From Acidobacteriota bacterium (GTDB lineage Bacteria > Acidobacteriota > Terriglobia > Terriglobales > Acidobacteriaceae): 64,000 nt of DNA. The notes under the pieces were generated by a model. It was not told the origin of the DNA, did no database searches, and was given only the letters and a program-made list of their open reading frames with translations. Position 1 is the stretch's first letter. Each line of letters opens with the position of its first letter. Made by a program: the position numbers and the translations under genes. The DNA lies in the NCBI GenBank assembly GCA_003010405.1, contig PJLO01000012.1, forward strand, positions 1 through 64,000, written 5' to 3'. Positions 43,589-52,874 of the stretch are shown here, in pieces.

Positions 43589-45349
43589 GTGGCGACAGAA
43601 TTCAGACTCCCGGAACTTGGCGAAAACATCGAGTTCGGCGACGTGGTTCGAATCGCGGTCACTGCTGGAGAAACGATTAAGGAGGGCCAGACTGTCGTTG
43701 AATTGGAAACCGACAAGGCTGTTGTCGAAGTCCCTTCCACGGTCAACGGCGTGATTGAAGAAGTCAAAGTAACCAATTCACAGCAAGTGAAATCGGGCGA
43801 CGTATTGTTTACCTACACGCCTGCAGAAGCCGAGCCTGCCGAGACGGCTCCGGCAGAAGCAGCGAAGCCTGAAGCGGAGACGCCTGCAGTTGAGCAACCA
43901 GTTGCGGCGGCGCAAGCCGCAGTGCCGGAACTTCGCGCGCCCGCGGTGAACGCCTCGAACGCTGAGTTCAGGCTGCCGGAACTGGGCGAGAATATCGATT
44001 CCGGAGATGTGGTTAGCATTGCGGTTAAACCGGGCGATACGGTGACCGAGGGCCAGACGGTGCTCGAACTTGAGACCGATAAAGCGGTGGTGGAAGTGCC
44101 TTCGACGCTGAGCGGAAGGGTCACCGAAGTGGCTGCAAAAGTGGGCCAGAAGCTGAAGGTTGGCGACGTGATATTTACGGCGGCGACATCGCAGCCCGCA
44201 ACCCCAGCCGTGACCACCGCGCCTGCGCAGCCTGAGAAGGCCGGGGCGGAGCCAGGGGAGGAAGCTGCTGACCAAAGCTACATGGCGATGACCCGGCAGA
44301 CCTTCCGGTCGGCGCGCTCAGCAGAGGGTAAGAGCGAGGAAGAGGCTTTCCCGCCGGACACTCTGCCGGAAATCGCGCTGGAAACTCATCCGGCGGGGCT
44401 GGAAAAGCACGCGGGGCCGGAACATCGCACGGTCCCTGCATCGCCGATCGTTCGTAAACTGGCGCGTGAAATCGGTGTTGATATTTACTTGGTGAAGGGG
44501 ACCGGACCTGGCGGACGCATCAGCCAAGGTGACGTGAAGGCTTTTGCCAAGAGCGTGTTTGCCGCGCTGGCCGAACAAGAGGCTGGGGCACGCGTCGTCC
44601 CAGGCGGGGGTGCCGTGATTGCCAGACTGCCGGACTTCAGTCGATGGGGCAAGATCGAAAAGGTATCGATGCGCGGAGTGCGCCGCAAGACTGCCGAGCA
44701 TCTGGCGCTGGCCTGGAATACGATTCCTCACGTCACACAGTTTGATAAAGCCGACATTACCGAGCTGGAAGAGTTGCGCAAGCGCTTCGCGCCCAAGGCA
44801 GAAAAAGCCGGGGGCAAGATGACCATGACGGCCATTGCGCTGAAGGTTGTGGCTTCGGGGCTGAAAGCGTTTCCGCAATTTAACGCTTCTATAGACATGG
44901 CGGGCGAGGAGATCATCTACAAGCGCTACTTCAATATCGGAGTTGCAGTGGATACGGATCGCGGGCTGCTGGTTCCGGTGATCCGCGATGTGGATAAGAA
45001 GAACATCATCGAACTAGCGGTCGAATTGTCGGCGGTCTCTGCCAAGGCTCGCGAGAAGAAACTCACGGTTGAGGATATGGAGGGCGGATCGTTTACGATT
45101 ACTAATCTGGGTGGCGTGGGCGGGACGGCGTTTACTCCAATCGTGAATTACCCGGAGGTTGCAATTCTGGGAATATCCCGGTCGCGGGTTGAGCCGGTGT
45201 GGATGAACGGCAAGTTTGAACCGCGGATCATGTTGCCGCTCTCGGTGTCCTATGACCACCGCATTATTGACGGAGCGGATGCGGCGCGTTTTACGCGCTG
45301 GATCGTAGACGCGCTGGAGCAGCCGTTTCTGCTGTCGGTGCAGGGGTAG
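43589..45349 (+). CDS. aceF: Pyruvate dehydrogenase E2, dihydrolipoamide acetyltransferase with two lipoyl domains
   Basis: 586 residues. Two lipoyl domains share ELETDKAVVEVPS, with lipoylation at K43 and K165, joined by Pro/Ala/Glu linkers. A peripheral-subunit-binding domain follows (SPIVRKLAREIGVDIYLVKG, then GGRISQGDVKAF). The catalytic acetyltransferase domain ends in SYDHRIIDGADAARF (H557, D561). I chose the GTG at 43589 because AAAGGAAA sits right upstream; the frame also runs to 43505. E. coli AceF usually has three lipoyl domains, so two is a modest variation. Confidence 0.95.
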   Translation: MATEFRLPELGENIEFGDVVRIAVTAGETIKEGQTVVELETDKAVVEVPSTVNGVIEEVKVTNSQQVKSGDVLFTYTPAEAEPAETAPAEAAKPEAETPAVEQPVAAAQAAVPELRAPAVNASNAEFRLPELGENIDSGDVVSIAVKPGDTVTEGQTVLELETDKAVVEVPSTLSGRVTEVAAKVGQKLKVGDVIFTAATSQPATPAVTTAPAQPEKAGAEPGEEAADQSYMAMTRQTFRSARSAEGKSEEEAFPPDTLPEIALETHPAGLEKHAGPEHRTVPASPIVRKLAREIGVDIYLVKGTGPGGRISQGDVKAFAKSVFAALAEQEAGARVVPGGGAVIARLPDFSRWGKIEKVSMRGVRRKTAEHLALAWNTIPHVTQFDKADITELEELRKRFAPKAEKAGGKMTMTAIALKVVASGLKAFPQFNASIDMAGEEIIYKRYFNIGVAVDTDRGLLVPVIRDVDKKNIIELAVELSAVSAKAREKKLTVEDMEGGSFTITNLGGVGGTAFTPIVNYPEVAILGISRSRVEPVWMNGKFEPRIMLPLSVSYDHRIIDGADAARFTRWIVDALEQPFLLSVQG

Positions 45350-45412
45350 TGCAGTGAGTGCTTGCAGCAATTTAGGCTCTACAATCTCAAGGCAGAATCT
45401 GGAAAGCGAGAC

Positions 45413-46834
45413 ATGTCGAACACGAACGTTAAAGTTGCAGTGATTGGCGGCGGCCCCGGTGGTTACGCCGCTGCCTTCCTCGGTGCCGATCTCGGCCTCA
45501 ACGTCACTCTTATTAATCCGGAAAAGAATCCGGGTGGAGTTTGCCTGTATCGCGGCTGCATTCCGTCGAAGGCATTGCTGCACGTATCGGCGCTGATCAA
45601 TGAATCCAGGCATGCGGCGAATTGGGGTGTGGAATTTGGCGAGCCGAAGATTGACCTTGCAAAATTGCGCGCGTTCAAAGAGGGCGTGATTACGAAGCTG
45701 ACCGGCGGCCTGGGCATCCTGGCCAAGCAGCGCAAGATCACCTACATTCAGGGCGAAGCTAGTTTCGTGAATTCGACCACGCTGAAGGTGAAGAAGAGCG
45801 CAGGCGGCGAAGATACACTGCAATTTGACAAGATCATCATCGCCACTGGATCGTCTCCGGCGCGCCCCGGTCCGCTGGCTGCAACCGGCGCGAACATTAT
45901 GGACTCGACCGGCGCGCTGGATCTGAAGGATATTCCGAAAACTCTTCTTGTTCTTGGCGGAGGCTATATCGGACTGGAGCTGGGGACGGTCTACGCGACG
46001 CTTGGATCAAAGGTCGACGTGGTCGAAATGACTCCGGGGCTGCTTCCGGGAGCCGACCGCGATCTGATTCCGCCGCTGCAGAAGAGGCTGGAGAAACTGT
46101 TCAACAAGGTCATGCTGAACACGACAGTGACGGCGTTGCAGGATCAGATCACAAACGTGAAGGTGACGTTCAAGCTTCCAGGCGGCGAGACGGAGGAGAA
46201 GACCTACGACAAGGTTCTGGTCTCGGTGGGAAGGCGTCCGAATTCGAAAGTTCCGGGTCTGGAAAACACCGGCGTGAAATTGACCGAGCGCGGATTCATC
46301 GCTGTCAATAAGCAGCTACAGACGGACGATCCTTCAGTGTATGCAATCGGCGATGTCGCGGGCGATCCGATGCTGGCGCATAAGGCGGCACACGAAGGGC
46401 GCACGGCAATGGAGCACATTGCAGGGCACAAGGTGGAGTTTGCTCCGTATGCGATTCCAGCCGTAGTCTTCACCGATCCGGAGATTGCGTGGGCCGGTTT
46501 GACGCAGACAGAAGCACAGGAAAAAGGGATGGATGTTGAAGTCGTGAAGTTCCCATGGGGGGCTAGCGGGCGCGCGGTCACGCTCGATCGCACCGAGGGA
46601 TTGACCAAACTGCTGATCGATAAGAAAACCGAGCGCGTGTTGGGCGGAGCGATTGTGGGTCCCGGAGCGGGAGATATGATTGCCGAGATCGTTCATGCAA
46701 TTGAAATGGCGGCCACGGCTTACGATCTGGGGCACACGATTCATCCGCATCCGACGCTTTCGGAGACCATCATGGAGGCATCCGAAATTTTTTACGGCAC
46801 GTCGACCGACTTGTACCGTCCGAAGCGCAAATAA
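45413..46834 (+). CDS. lpd: Dihydrolipoyl dehydrogenase (E3)
   Basis: 473 residues, a flavoprotein disulfide reductase. FAD loop VIGGGPGGYAA; redox disulfide C44-C49 in GGVCLYRGCIPSK; NAD loop VLGGGYIGLELG; second FAD motif VYAIGDVAGDPMLAHKA; and active-site His-Glu in HTIHPHPTLSE. It regenerates oxidised lipoamide on E2. The ATG at 45413 follows a short gap with AAGCGAG. Closes the aceE-aceF-lpd operon. Confidence 0.96.
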   Translation: MSNTNVKVAVIGGGPGGYAAAFLGADLGLNVTLINPEKNPGGVCLYRGCIPSKALLHVSALINESRHAANWGVEFGEPKIDLAKLRAFKEGVITKLTGGLGILAKQRKITYIQGEASFVNSTTLKVKKSAGGEDTLQFDKIIIATGSSPARPGPLAATGANIMDSTGALDLKDIPKTLLVLGGGYIGLELGTVYATLGSKVDVVEMTPGLLPGADRDLIPPLQKRLEKLFNKVMLNTTVTALQDQITNVKVTFKLPGGETEEKTYDKVLVSVGRRPNSKVPGLENTGVKLTERGFIAVNKQLQTDDPSVYAIGDVAGDPMLAHKAAHEGRTAMEHIAGHKVEFAPYAIPAVVFTDPEIAWAGLTQTEAQEKGMDVEVVKFPWGASGRAVTLDRTEGLTKLLIDKKTERVLGGAIVGPGAGDMIAEIVHAIEMAATAYDLGHTIHPHPTLSETIMEASEIFYGTSTDLYRPKRK

Positions 46835-46861
46835 ACGGCAACGTGGGTGCTAGTGACTCTC

Positions 46862-46890
46862 AAGCCCGGTGTACCGAAGCCGGGCTTTTT
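46862..46890 (+). terminator. Terminator after lpd
   Basis: AAGCCCGG and CCGGGCTT form an 8-bp stem with a 10-nt loop, followed by TTTTT. Confidence 0.88.
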
Positions 46891-47061
46891 CAGCAGTAAT
46901 ACATCGAAGACGTAGATGCTTCTAGATTGCGAAATTCTGATTGTCAAAGCGTTTGCAGGTTTTAATCGGTGCATCGAAAACTTGAATAAGTGTAAGTTGA
47001 TCGTTGCGTGTGAACGGCACGAAACTCGGAGGCTGTTTCGTGCAGAAGAGAGCATAACGGG

Positions 47062-47550
47062 ATGATGCGGATCTCCAGATTTCTTTTGGTCGAACGATGC
47101 ATTGCGACAGCGATTGTGTTGTTGGGCTTTTCCGGCCTTTGCTACGCTGCCCTTGGAGGCAAAGTCGATTCGGTTGAAGCCGACCAACGTCATATGAAGG
47201 CTCAGCGAGTTGTTCGAGCCAGCGGCAAATATTCAGTACACGAGATCACGACACCTTACGGCACGGTAGTGCGGGAATTTGTCTCTCCGGCGGGGACGGT
47301 GTTCGGCGTGGCCTGGCGTGGACCTTTTCTTCCAGACTTCCAGCAGCTTCTGGGCAATTATTTCGGAGAGTTTGCGCAGGGCGCTCAGGAAGCAAAAAGC
47401 GCACAGCCCAGGCGGTCGCACAATGCGGCTTTGGCAATAGAACATTCGGACTTTGTTATGCATTCGGGAGGTCACACACGAGCCTACGCCGGGCATGCCT
47501 ACGTACCAGGATTGATTCCGCAGGGCGTTGAAGCCCAAGACATTCGGTAA
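47062..47550 (+). CDS. DUF2844 family secreted protein
   Basis: 162 residues. Signal peptide (about 1-29) ends GLCYAALGG, and the family start ALGGKVDSVEADQRHMKAQ follows. The body has YSVHEITTPYGTVVREFVSP, AGTVFGVAWRGPFLPD and LLGNYFGEF. DUF2844 genes commonly sit before DUF3443 genes, as here, 11 nt apart. They look like a co-exported pair. Function unknown. Confidence 0.86.
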   Translation: MMRISRFLLVERCIATAIVLLGFSGLCYAALGGKVDSVEADQRHMKAQRVVRASGKYSVHEITTPYGTVVREFVSPAGTVFGVAWRGPFLPDFQQLLGNYFGEFAQGAQEAKSAQPRRSHNAALAIEHSDFVMHSGGHTRAYAGHAYVPGLIPQGVEAQDIR

Positions 47551-47561
47551 AGGGAGGGGAC

Positions 47562-48950
47562 GTGCGAAGAATCGCATTTGTGCTTTTGATTGCCGCTTTG
47601 TCTGTTGGCATAGGGTGTGGCGGCGGTAGCAGCAGTAGCAGCAAGGATAGCAATACGATTGTCACCTCCGGCCATAATGTTGCGCCGCTTATTGTCGATG
47701 CCGGCCCGGCTCCTGCCACCAACCCCCAGGTGAACATGGTGTTCACCACCGTCGTCGTATGCGTTCCGAATTCCACCACAAACTGCGTGACCATCGATCA
47801 TGTCCTGGTTGATACCGGTTCAACCGGTTTGCGGATTCCAGCATCGGCGTTTGCGGGGTTTTCAAATGGCGCAACCGTCCTTGCGGCATTGCAAAACGTC
47901 AATCCCAGCGCTCCGGTTGCCGAATGTATGCAGTTTTTGGACAACAGCTTCTTCTGGGGAGCCGTGAAATCGGCTGACGTAAAAATGGGCGGGGCCGACA
48001 ACACCGGCGAGGTAGCTAGTTCGGTGCCGATACACATATTAGGCGACACCTCCGTACCGTCGCGGAGTTCAATACCAAGTACATGCTCGACAGTCACTCA
48101 AGTCAATGGAACTAAGACAACCGGAACCGAGGAGGATACGGTCGCTGCGCTGGGCGCCAATGGCCTGCTAGGAGTTGGCAATTATCAGTATGACTGCGAT
48201 GTTCTCGGGTACAGCAATCCTTGCACCTCTGCGAGCAATGCTCCTTCGGGGATGTATTACAGCTGTTCGGGTTCAAGTTGCAGTGTTGCCGCAGTGCAGA
48301 CGGCTCAGCAGGTTCGTAACCCCGTATCGCTGTTTGCCGATAACAATGGCGTGATAATCGAATTACCTGCTGTTCCCGCGGGCGGGCAGGCAGGCATTTC
48401 TGCGGGCCAGGGATCACTGGTTTTCGGCATAGGTACACAGGCAAACAACGTGCTTAGCAGTAGCGCGGTTGTCCTGCCGCTTGATTCCAACCCGTCTGAT
48501 GCAGCGTGGCTTGGCATTACGACGGTGTTCAACGGGGTTTCATATCCTAATTCGACGAGTTCTATTGGCAGTTTCCTCGACAGCGGCTCGAATGGCATGT
48601 TTTTCCTGGATCAGCCAACTTCCAAGATACCGGCCTGTGGCGGTTGGTACTGTCCCACATCCGCCCAGAGCCTGACGGCAACCAACAGAGCAGCCAACGG
48701 CAACAGCCGCAAGCACCAGTTCACTGTGAGCAACGCCGAGACGCTCTTTAACAGTAATAGCGGCAACAACACTGCCTTTAGCGATCTGGCCGGACCGAAC
48801 ACCTCGGGAGTTCCTAATGCCGCTACACAGGCAGCAGATGGATATTTCGACTGGGGCCTGCCATTTTTCTTTGGCCGGAATGTTTATGTGGCGATCTGGC
48901 AGGTGACTCCGCCGAGCGGTGTTGCCGCAGGTCCTTTCTGGGCATACTAG
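47562..48950 (+). CDS. DUF3443 family surface lipoprotein-like protein with pepsin-like motifs
   Basis: 462 residues. Signal segment ends at SVGIGC19, so lipid anchoring is possible, though the lipobox is imperfect. A Ser-rich linker follows. Two aspartic-peptidase-like motifs stand out: D84 in VLVDTGSTGLRIP and D340 in FLDSGSNGMFF. Several Cys residues (CVPNSTTNC, CDVLGYSNPC, YSCSGSSC, CGGWYC) suggest disulfides in an exported protein. It starts with GTG at 47562 behind GGGAGGGGAC and follows DUF2844 closely. Peptidase activity is inference from motifs only. Confidence 0.85.
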   Translation: MRRIAFVLLIAALSVGIGCGGGSSSSSKDSNTIVTSGHNVAPLIVDAGPAPATNPQVNMVFTTVVVCVPNSTTNCVTIDHVLVDTGSTGLRIPASAFAGFSNGATVLAALQNVNPSAPVAECMQFLDNSFFWGAVKSADVKMGGADNTGEVASSVPIHILGDTSVPSRSSIPSTCSTVTQVNGTKTTGTEEDTVAALGANGLLGVGNYQYDCDVLGYSNPCTSASNAPSGMYYSCSGSSCSVAAVQTAQQVRNPVSLFADNNGVIIELPAVPAGGQAGISAGQGSLVFGIGTQANNVLSSSAVVLPLDSNPSDAAWLGITTVFNGVSYPNSTSSIGSFLDSGSNGMFFLDQPTSKIPACGGWYCPTSAQSLTATNRAANGNSRKHQFTVSNAETLFNSNSGNNTAFSDLAGPNTSGVPNAATQAADGYFDWGLPFFFGRNVYVAIWQVTPPSGVAAGPFWAY

Positions 48951-48989
48951 GACGGCGGCAGCGCAGGCTTAAATGGCAGGTAATCGTAA

Positions 48990-49016
48990 AGAGCCCGGTA
49001 TGGCTGTCCGGGCTCT
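48990..49016. terminator. Hairpin between the DUF3443 gene and the next minus-strand gene
   Basis: AGAGCCCGG and CCGGGCTCT form a 9-bp stem with a 9-nt loop between convergent genes. The T-tails are short (TTCCTTCTT on plus). Confidence 0.7.
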
Positions 49017-49028
49017 TCCTTCTTGCAA

Positions 49029-49895
49029 TTAAGGGGATGCCGGAGTGGGGTGGTTGCGCAGAAACTCCAGCGCCTGGGCAACCGTCATTTTAGGAACGGG
49101 GCAATAGCCCCATGCCGTTTCGGTCTGTTCAATGTGCAGCGACTTGAAAATAAGGATGCGTCCATCGAAGTTTATTTGCATCCGCGTCAAGCCCCAATGT
49201 CTGTCGGCCACCCGGGACTGGGTTACTTCGATGTGGCCTCCGCGATTTAGGCGGCCAAGAAAGCCCCAGCCAAAAGAAACATCCCTAAACAGAGTTCCTT
49301 CAATACTGGTAATTCGCTTTTCCGGGCGATCAATCAGAATCACGGTCCTCATTCCCTGATATACCTGCGATTCATGATTCGGAGCAGAGTAATTCGGAGC
49401 AGGTGAGCATTCCAGCCGCACATTGTGCTCATCGTGGGGGGCGGAAGCGTACTCGCACCGGAAAGCGTCTGGAAGAGCACGCAGCAGGCGCTCGATGTGC
49501 TGCTGATCTTCTTGCTGCTTCTTAGCTTTGGCGCGCATATTTTCGGGATCGAGGAGGCTATTCATCCGCGCGTCATCCTGTTGACGTTCCTGCGCGGTCA
49601 GCGGTCTATCGTTCACGGCGACGGTTCGGCTCAGGATGCCCTGGGGAGTGTTGACCATTAGCTTGGTTACGGAGCCGCGTGGCTTCTGAATGCGGTCCAT
49701 CCAGGCGTAATAGCCATTTTTTTCGGCGGGTATTTCCTTGGCCACGGCTTGCCGGAGCAATTCATTGGCATTCAAAACCGGCTCAATGGAATTGTGGTGG
49801 CTGGACATTGCCGGAGTGATCAGGGTCATTGCCGTGGCCATAATCAGGCCCAATGTCCGCAGCGCTCCCCGGTCTTTGCTTACTTGGGAACTCAT
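49029..49895 (-). CDS. Secreted protein of unknown function
   Basis: 288 residues. A signal segment (about 12-31) precedes a charged region with coiled character (LTAQERQQDDARMNSLLDPE, then AKKQQEDQQHIERLL) and a C-terminal beta-rich domain (YQGMRTVILIDRPEKRITSI, GHIEVTQSRVADRHWGLTR). The C-terminal half recalls LolA-like sheets, but I see no decisive motif. It ends before tRNA-Leu in the other direction. ATG at 49893-49895 chosen; the ribosome site is weak. Confidence 0.72.
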   Translation of the reverse strand: MSSQVSKDRGALRTLGLIMATAMTLITPAMSSHHNSIEPVLNANELLRQAVAKEIPAEKNGYYAWMDRIQKPRGSVTKLMVNTPQGILSRTVAVNDRPLTAQERQQDDARMNSLLDPENMRAKAKKQQEDQQHIERLLRALPDAFRCEYASAPHDEHNVRLECSPAPNYSAPNHESQVYQGMRTVILIDRPEKRITSIEGTLFRDVSFGWGFLGRLNRGGHIEVTQSRVADRHWGLTRMQINFDGRILIFKSLHIEQTETAWGYCPVPKMTVAQALEFLRNHPTPASP

Positions 49896-50050
49896 GGTTA
49901 TCGATTATCAGGGATGCCGGTCACGTCCTCAAGTTCAGCAGAAAAATGAAAGAATTCGACTCGCCAGTGGCTGTGGTTAGCTGGAGTTGATTTGTGTACT
50001 GTGGCACAATTGAGGAGGGCAGGCATCAGGACAAATGTGCCCGGATGTGT

Positions 50051-50134
50051 GCGGAAGTGGTGAAATGGCAAACACACTAGCCTTAGGAGCTAGCGCCGCA
50101 AGGCTTGCGGGTTCAAGTCCCGCCTTCCGCACCA
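50051..50134 (+). tRNA. tRNA-Leu (anticodon UAG)
   Basis: The acceptor GCGGAAG pairs with CTTCCGC. The D-stem is GTG/CAC, the anticodon stem CTAGC/GCTAG has loop CTTAGGA (anticodon TAG), there is a long variable arm (CGCCGCAAGGCTTG region), and the T-arm is GCGGGTTCAAGTCCCGC. The CCA end is encoded. It reads CUA and, by wobble, other CUN codons. Confidence 0.95.
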
Positions 50135-50444
50135 AGACATCAGACTAGCAGAGCGCCTTCGCGTCACAATCCCTCATTACAGCTTCAGACCGGGCAAATG
50201 CACGTTCGCGATCGTGTTTTTTCTGTCTGGGAATTCCGTATCTGCGACTGCGAAAGAGACAGCGGCGGCTCCTGCCGTTGTTCATATCAGGCGAACATAA
50301 CTTAAACTGAATCGACCCGGTATGTTACTCCCGTCACTTGCAAGGTGCCGCTAGTATTGCGTCATTCTTGTGAAAGCGCCCGCGGGACTTAACGCGGGGC
50401 CATCGATTTGAGAGCTGGTCACATCACGTTCGCAGGAGAGTTCT
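50135..50444. other. Spacer between tRNA-Leu and the DUF4139 gene
   Basis: No gene, repeat or riboswitch seen. The tRNA terminator is not obvious. AGGAGAG before 50445 is the ribosome site of the next gene. Confidence 0.4.
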
Positions 50445-52550
50445 ATGCGCATGTTCCGACAAATGCTTTTGGCGGTTGGACTCATCATCCCAGTTGCTGC
50501 GGGGGCACAGTCCTCGTCCAATTCCGAGGTAAAACTGCCGGTCCGGCGCGTGGTGCTCTACAAGGCGGGCATTGGATATTTCGAGCACAGCGGCCGCGTG
50601 GTGGATTCGCAGCCGGTGCAAGTAAACTTCACCACGGCGCAGCTCAATGACGTGCTGAAGTCGCTGACCGTGCTGGACCTTGGCAATGGCAAGGTGACGG
50701 GCATCAGCTATAACTCGACTGCCCCGTTGGAATCCCGCCTGCACAACCTGCGGCTGCCGCTCGAAGAGTCTACCAGCCAGGCAAAGTTTTTGAACGCTTT
50801 GCGTGGCGCGCGGATTGAAGTGCGCAACGGTTCGACCACTGTGACCGGACGGCTGCTGGCAGTCGAGTCTCGCCCCGTAACCCAAAAGGATGAAACACAC
50901 ACTGTTGACATACTTTCGGTAGTGGGGGACGGCGGCATGGTCCGCTCGTTTGAATTGACACAGGCGACGAGCGTACGCCTCCTCGAACAGGATCTAAACC
51001 AGGATGTAAGCCGCTATCTGAATGTGCTTGCGTCGGCGCGTGAACAGGATGTGCGCCACATGACGATTTCGACGGCGGGCAAAGGAGCACGCGACTTGCT
51101 GGTTAGCTACATCAGCGAGGTGCCGGTCTGGAAGAGCACCTATCGCATCGTGCTGCCGACGACGCCAAAGTCCCAGGCGCTTCTTCAGGGCTGGGCTATC
51201 GTGGACAACACGGTGGGAGAGGATTGGAAGGACGTGCAGCTTTCGCTGATAGCAGGCGCGCCGCAATCGTTCGTACAGGCGCTCTCAACACCTTACTATG
51301 CGCGTCGACCCGTGATTGCCCTGCCGCAGATGGCGGTCACGGCACCGCAGACCCATGAGCGAGTTCTGAATGCCCCGGAGGCGTTCGCGGCCGAGGCCCC
51401 CGCGCCGGCGGCAAGGGGGATAGTGGCCGAAAAAGCTCTCAGGAGCCGCGCCTCATCGCTTGGGGCGGGCAGATCAGGCAGAATCATGGAAGACCTTGCT
51501 CCGCAGCAGGCTTACAGTTCCGCGGAGATCTCGCCAGAGGTACTGGAAAAGCAGCAGACGGCGGCACAGACACGCGATCTGGGCGATCTTTTTGAGTACC
51601 GTCTGAAGGAGCCAGTATCCATTGGCAAAGACCAGTCGGCGCTGGTGCCCATCGTGCAGGCACGCGTGGACGCCGAAGTCGTTACGCTGTGGACCCCGGC
51701 GGGCAGGAATCCGCTGCGGGCGCTGTGGCTGACAAATTCCAGCGGGCTGATGCTGGATGGCGGCACCTTCAACGTTCTCGAAGGGGGGACCTTCGCCGGC
51801 GAAGGACTGATTGAACCGCTGAAAGCGGGCGAAAAAAGATTTCTTTCTTACGCCGTTGACCTCGGCGTACAGGTCGAAAGCAAGCAACAGCAGGAGCGCC
51901 AGCGTGTTACCAAGGTCAAAATTGTACGTGGCGTGCTGACGCACACCACCGAGTGGCGGGAGCGTCGCACCTATACCGTGCGCAACGAAAACACCGACAC
52001 GCGGCAGGTCATCATCGAACATCCGATACGCAATGGCATGAAGCTGCTAGCAGACTCGCCCAAGCCGGCGGAGTCCACCTCGTCGGCGTATCGCTTCCGG
52101 CTCACTGTCGAACCGAAGAAAACGGCCAGTCTAACGATCAACGAGCAGCAGCCCAGCATAGCCACGTACCATATCACCAATCTCACAAGCGACCAGATCA
52201 CGCTCTTTGTCCAGCAGGGCAGTATAAACCCCGAAACGGAAAAGGCTCTGCGCGCCATCATGTCACAAAAGAGCACGGTGGCAGCACTGGCGGCGAACAT
52301 CGAGTCGCGGCAGAACGAGATAAACTCGATCTTCGAGGACCAGGAACGGGTGCGGGAAAACCTGAAGTCGCTGAAGAGCACTGTAGAAGAAAAAGGACTG
52401 GCGCTACGCTACACCCGTCAGCTGAACCAGCAGGAAGACCAGGTGCAAAAGCTTCGCAACGAAATGGTCGAGCTGCGGCGCAGGCATGAACAGGCGCAAG
52501 CGCAGCTTGACCACGCCGTAGAGAGCCTGGACATAGACGCGACGATGTAG
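50445..52550 (+). CDS. DUF4139 family secreted protein
   Basis: 701 residues. Signal peptide (1-21, AGAQS). The N-terminal domain has VVLYKAGIGYFEHSGRV and VNFTTAQLNDVLKSLTVLDL; a WKSTYRIVLP segment precedes a middle linker rich in Ala, Pro and Arg. The DUF4139 part (RQVIIEHPIRNGMKLLADSP, SAYRFRLTVEPKKTASLTI) is followed by a C-terminal coiled coil (about 610-700) with KSTVAALAANIESRQNEINS. Proteins of this family are mucoidy inhibitor-like and envelope-linked, with unknown biochemistry. AGGAGAG lies 4 nt before the ATG. Confidence 0.85.
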   Translation: MRMFRQMLLAVGLIIPVAAGAQSSSNSEVKLPVRRVVLYKAGIGYFEHSGRVVDSQPVQVNFTTAQLNDVLKSLTVLDLGNGKVTGISYNSTAPLESRLHNLRLPLEESTSQAKFLNALRGARIEVRNGSTTVTGRLLAVESRPVTQKDETHTVDILSVVGDGGMVRSFELTQATSVRLLEQDLNQDVSRYLNVLASAREQDVRHMTISTAGKGARDLLVSYISEVPVWKSTYRIVLPTTPKSQALLQGWAIVDNTVGEDWKDVQLSLIAGAPQSFVQALSTPYYARRPVIALPQMAVTAPQTHERVLNAPEAFAAEAPAPAARGIVAEKALRSRASSLGAGRSGRIMEDLAPQQAYSSAEISPEVLEKQQTAAQTRDLGDLFEYRLKEPVSIGKDQSALVPIVQARVDAEVVTLWTPAGRNPLRALWLTNSSGLMLDGGTFNVLEGGTFAGEGLIEPLKAGEKRFLSYAVDLGVQVESKQQQERQRVTKVKIVRGVLTHTTEWRERRTYTVRNENTDTRQVIIEHPIRNGMKLLADSPKPAESTSSAYRFRLTVEPKKTASLTINEQQPSIATYHITNLTSDQITLFVQQGSINPETEKALRAIMSQKSTVAALAANIESRQNEINSIFEDQERVRENLKSLKSTVEEKGLALRYTRQLNQQEDQVQKLRNEMVELRRRHEQAQAQLDHAVESLDIDATM

Positions 52551-52577
52551 GGGGCTCTACACGATGAGGGGAATGAG

Positions 52578-52874
52578 GTGGAACGAGAAGAAAACGGCTT
52601 TCAGGGCGGGTTCCGCAAGAGCGGCCGAACCTGTTTCCATTGCGGCGGCAATGACATCGCGAGCGCGGTGCAGATAAGCCAAAACGCGGAATCGGGAAGC
52701 ATTGGCTTGGCTTACAAAGTCTGGAAACTGCTGCGCGGCGTCGAACCCTTGCTTGCCGACCTCTGCCAATCCTGCGGGACGGTACTGCGCCTCTATGTCA
52801 AAGAGGCCAAGAAGGAGTGGATTCGAGACAAGGCCCTGGCGCGTTACGAGCCACAGAATCTACCGACGGAATAG
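52578..52874 (+). CDS. Small zinc-ribbon protein, unknown function
   Basis: 98 residues. CFHCGGND and CQSCGT form a likely zinc ribbon separated by about 42 residues, giving a treble-clef-like protein, then a charged helix (VKEAKKEWIRDKALARYEP). It starts with GTG at 52578 behind GAGGGGA, 27 nt after the DUF4139 gene, so the two may be co-transcribed. No family recognised. Confidence 0.65.
   Translation: MEREENGFQGGFRKSGRTCFHCGGNDIASAVQISQNAESGSIGLAYKVWKLLRGVEPLLADLCQSCGTVLRLYVKEAKKEWIRDKALARYEPQNLPTE

Noticed and set aside
47062-47550. DUF2844 gene considered part of the lpd operon
   Set aside because: A good terminator at 46862-46890 and a 227-nt gap separate them.
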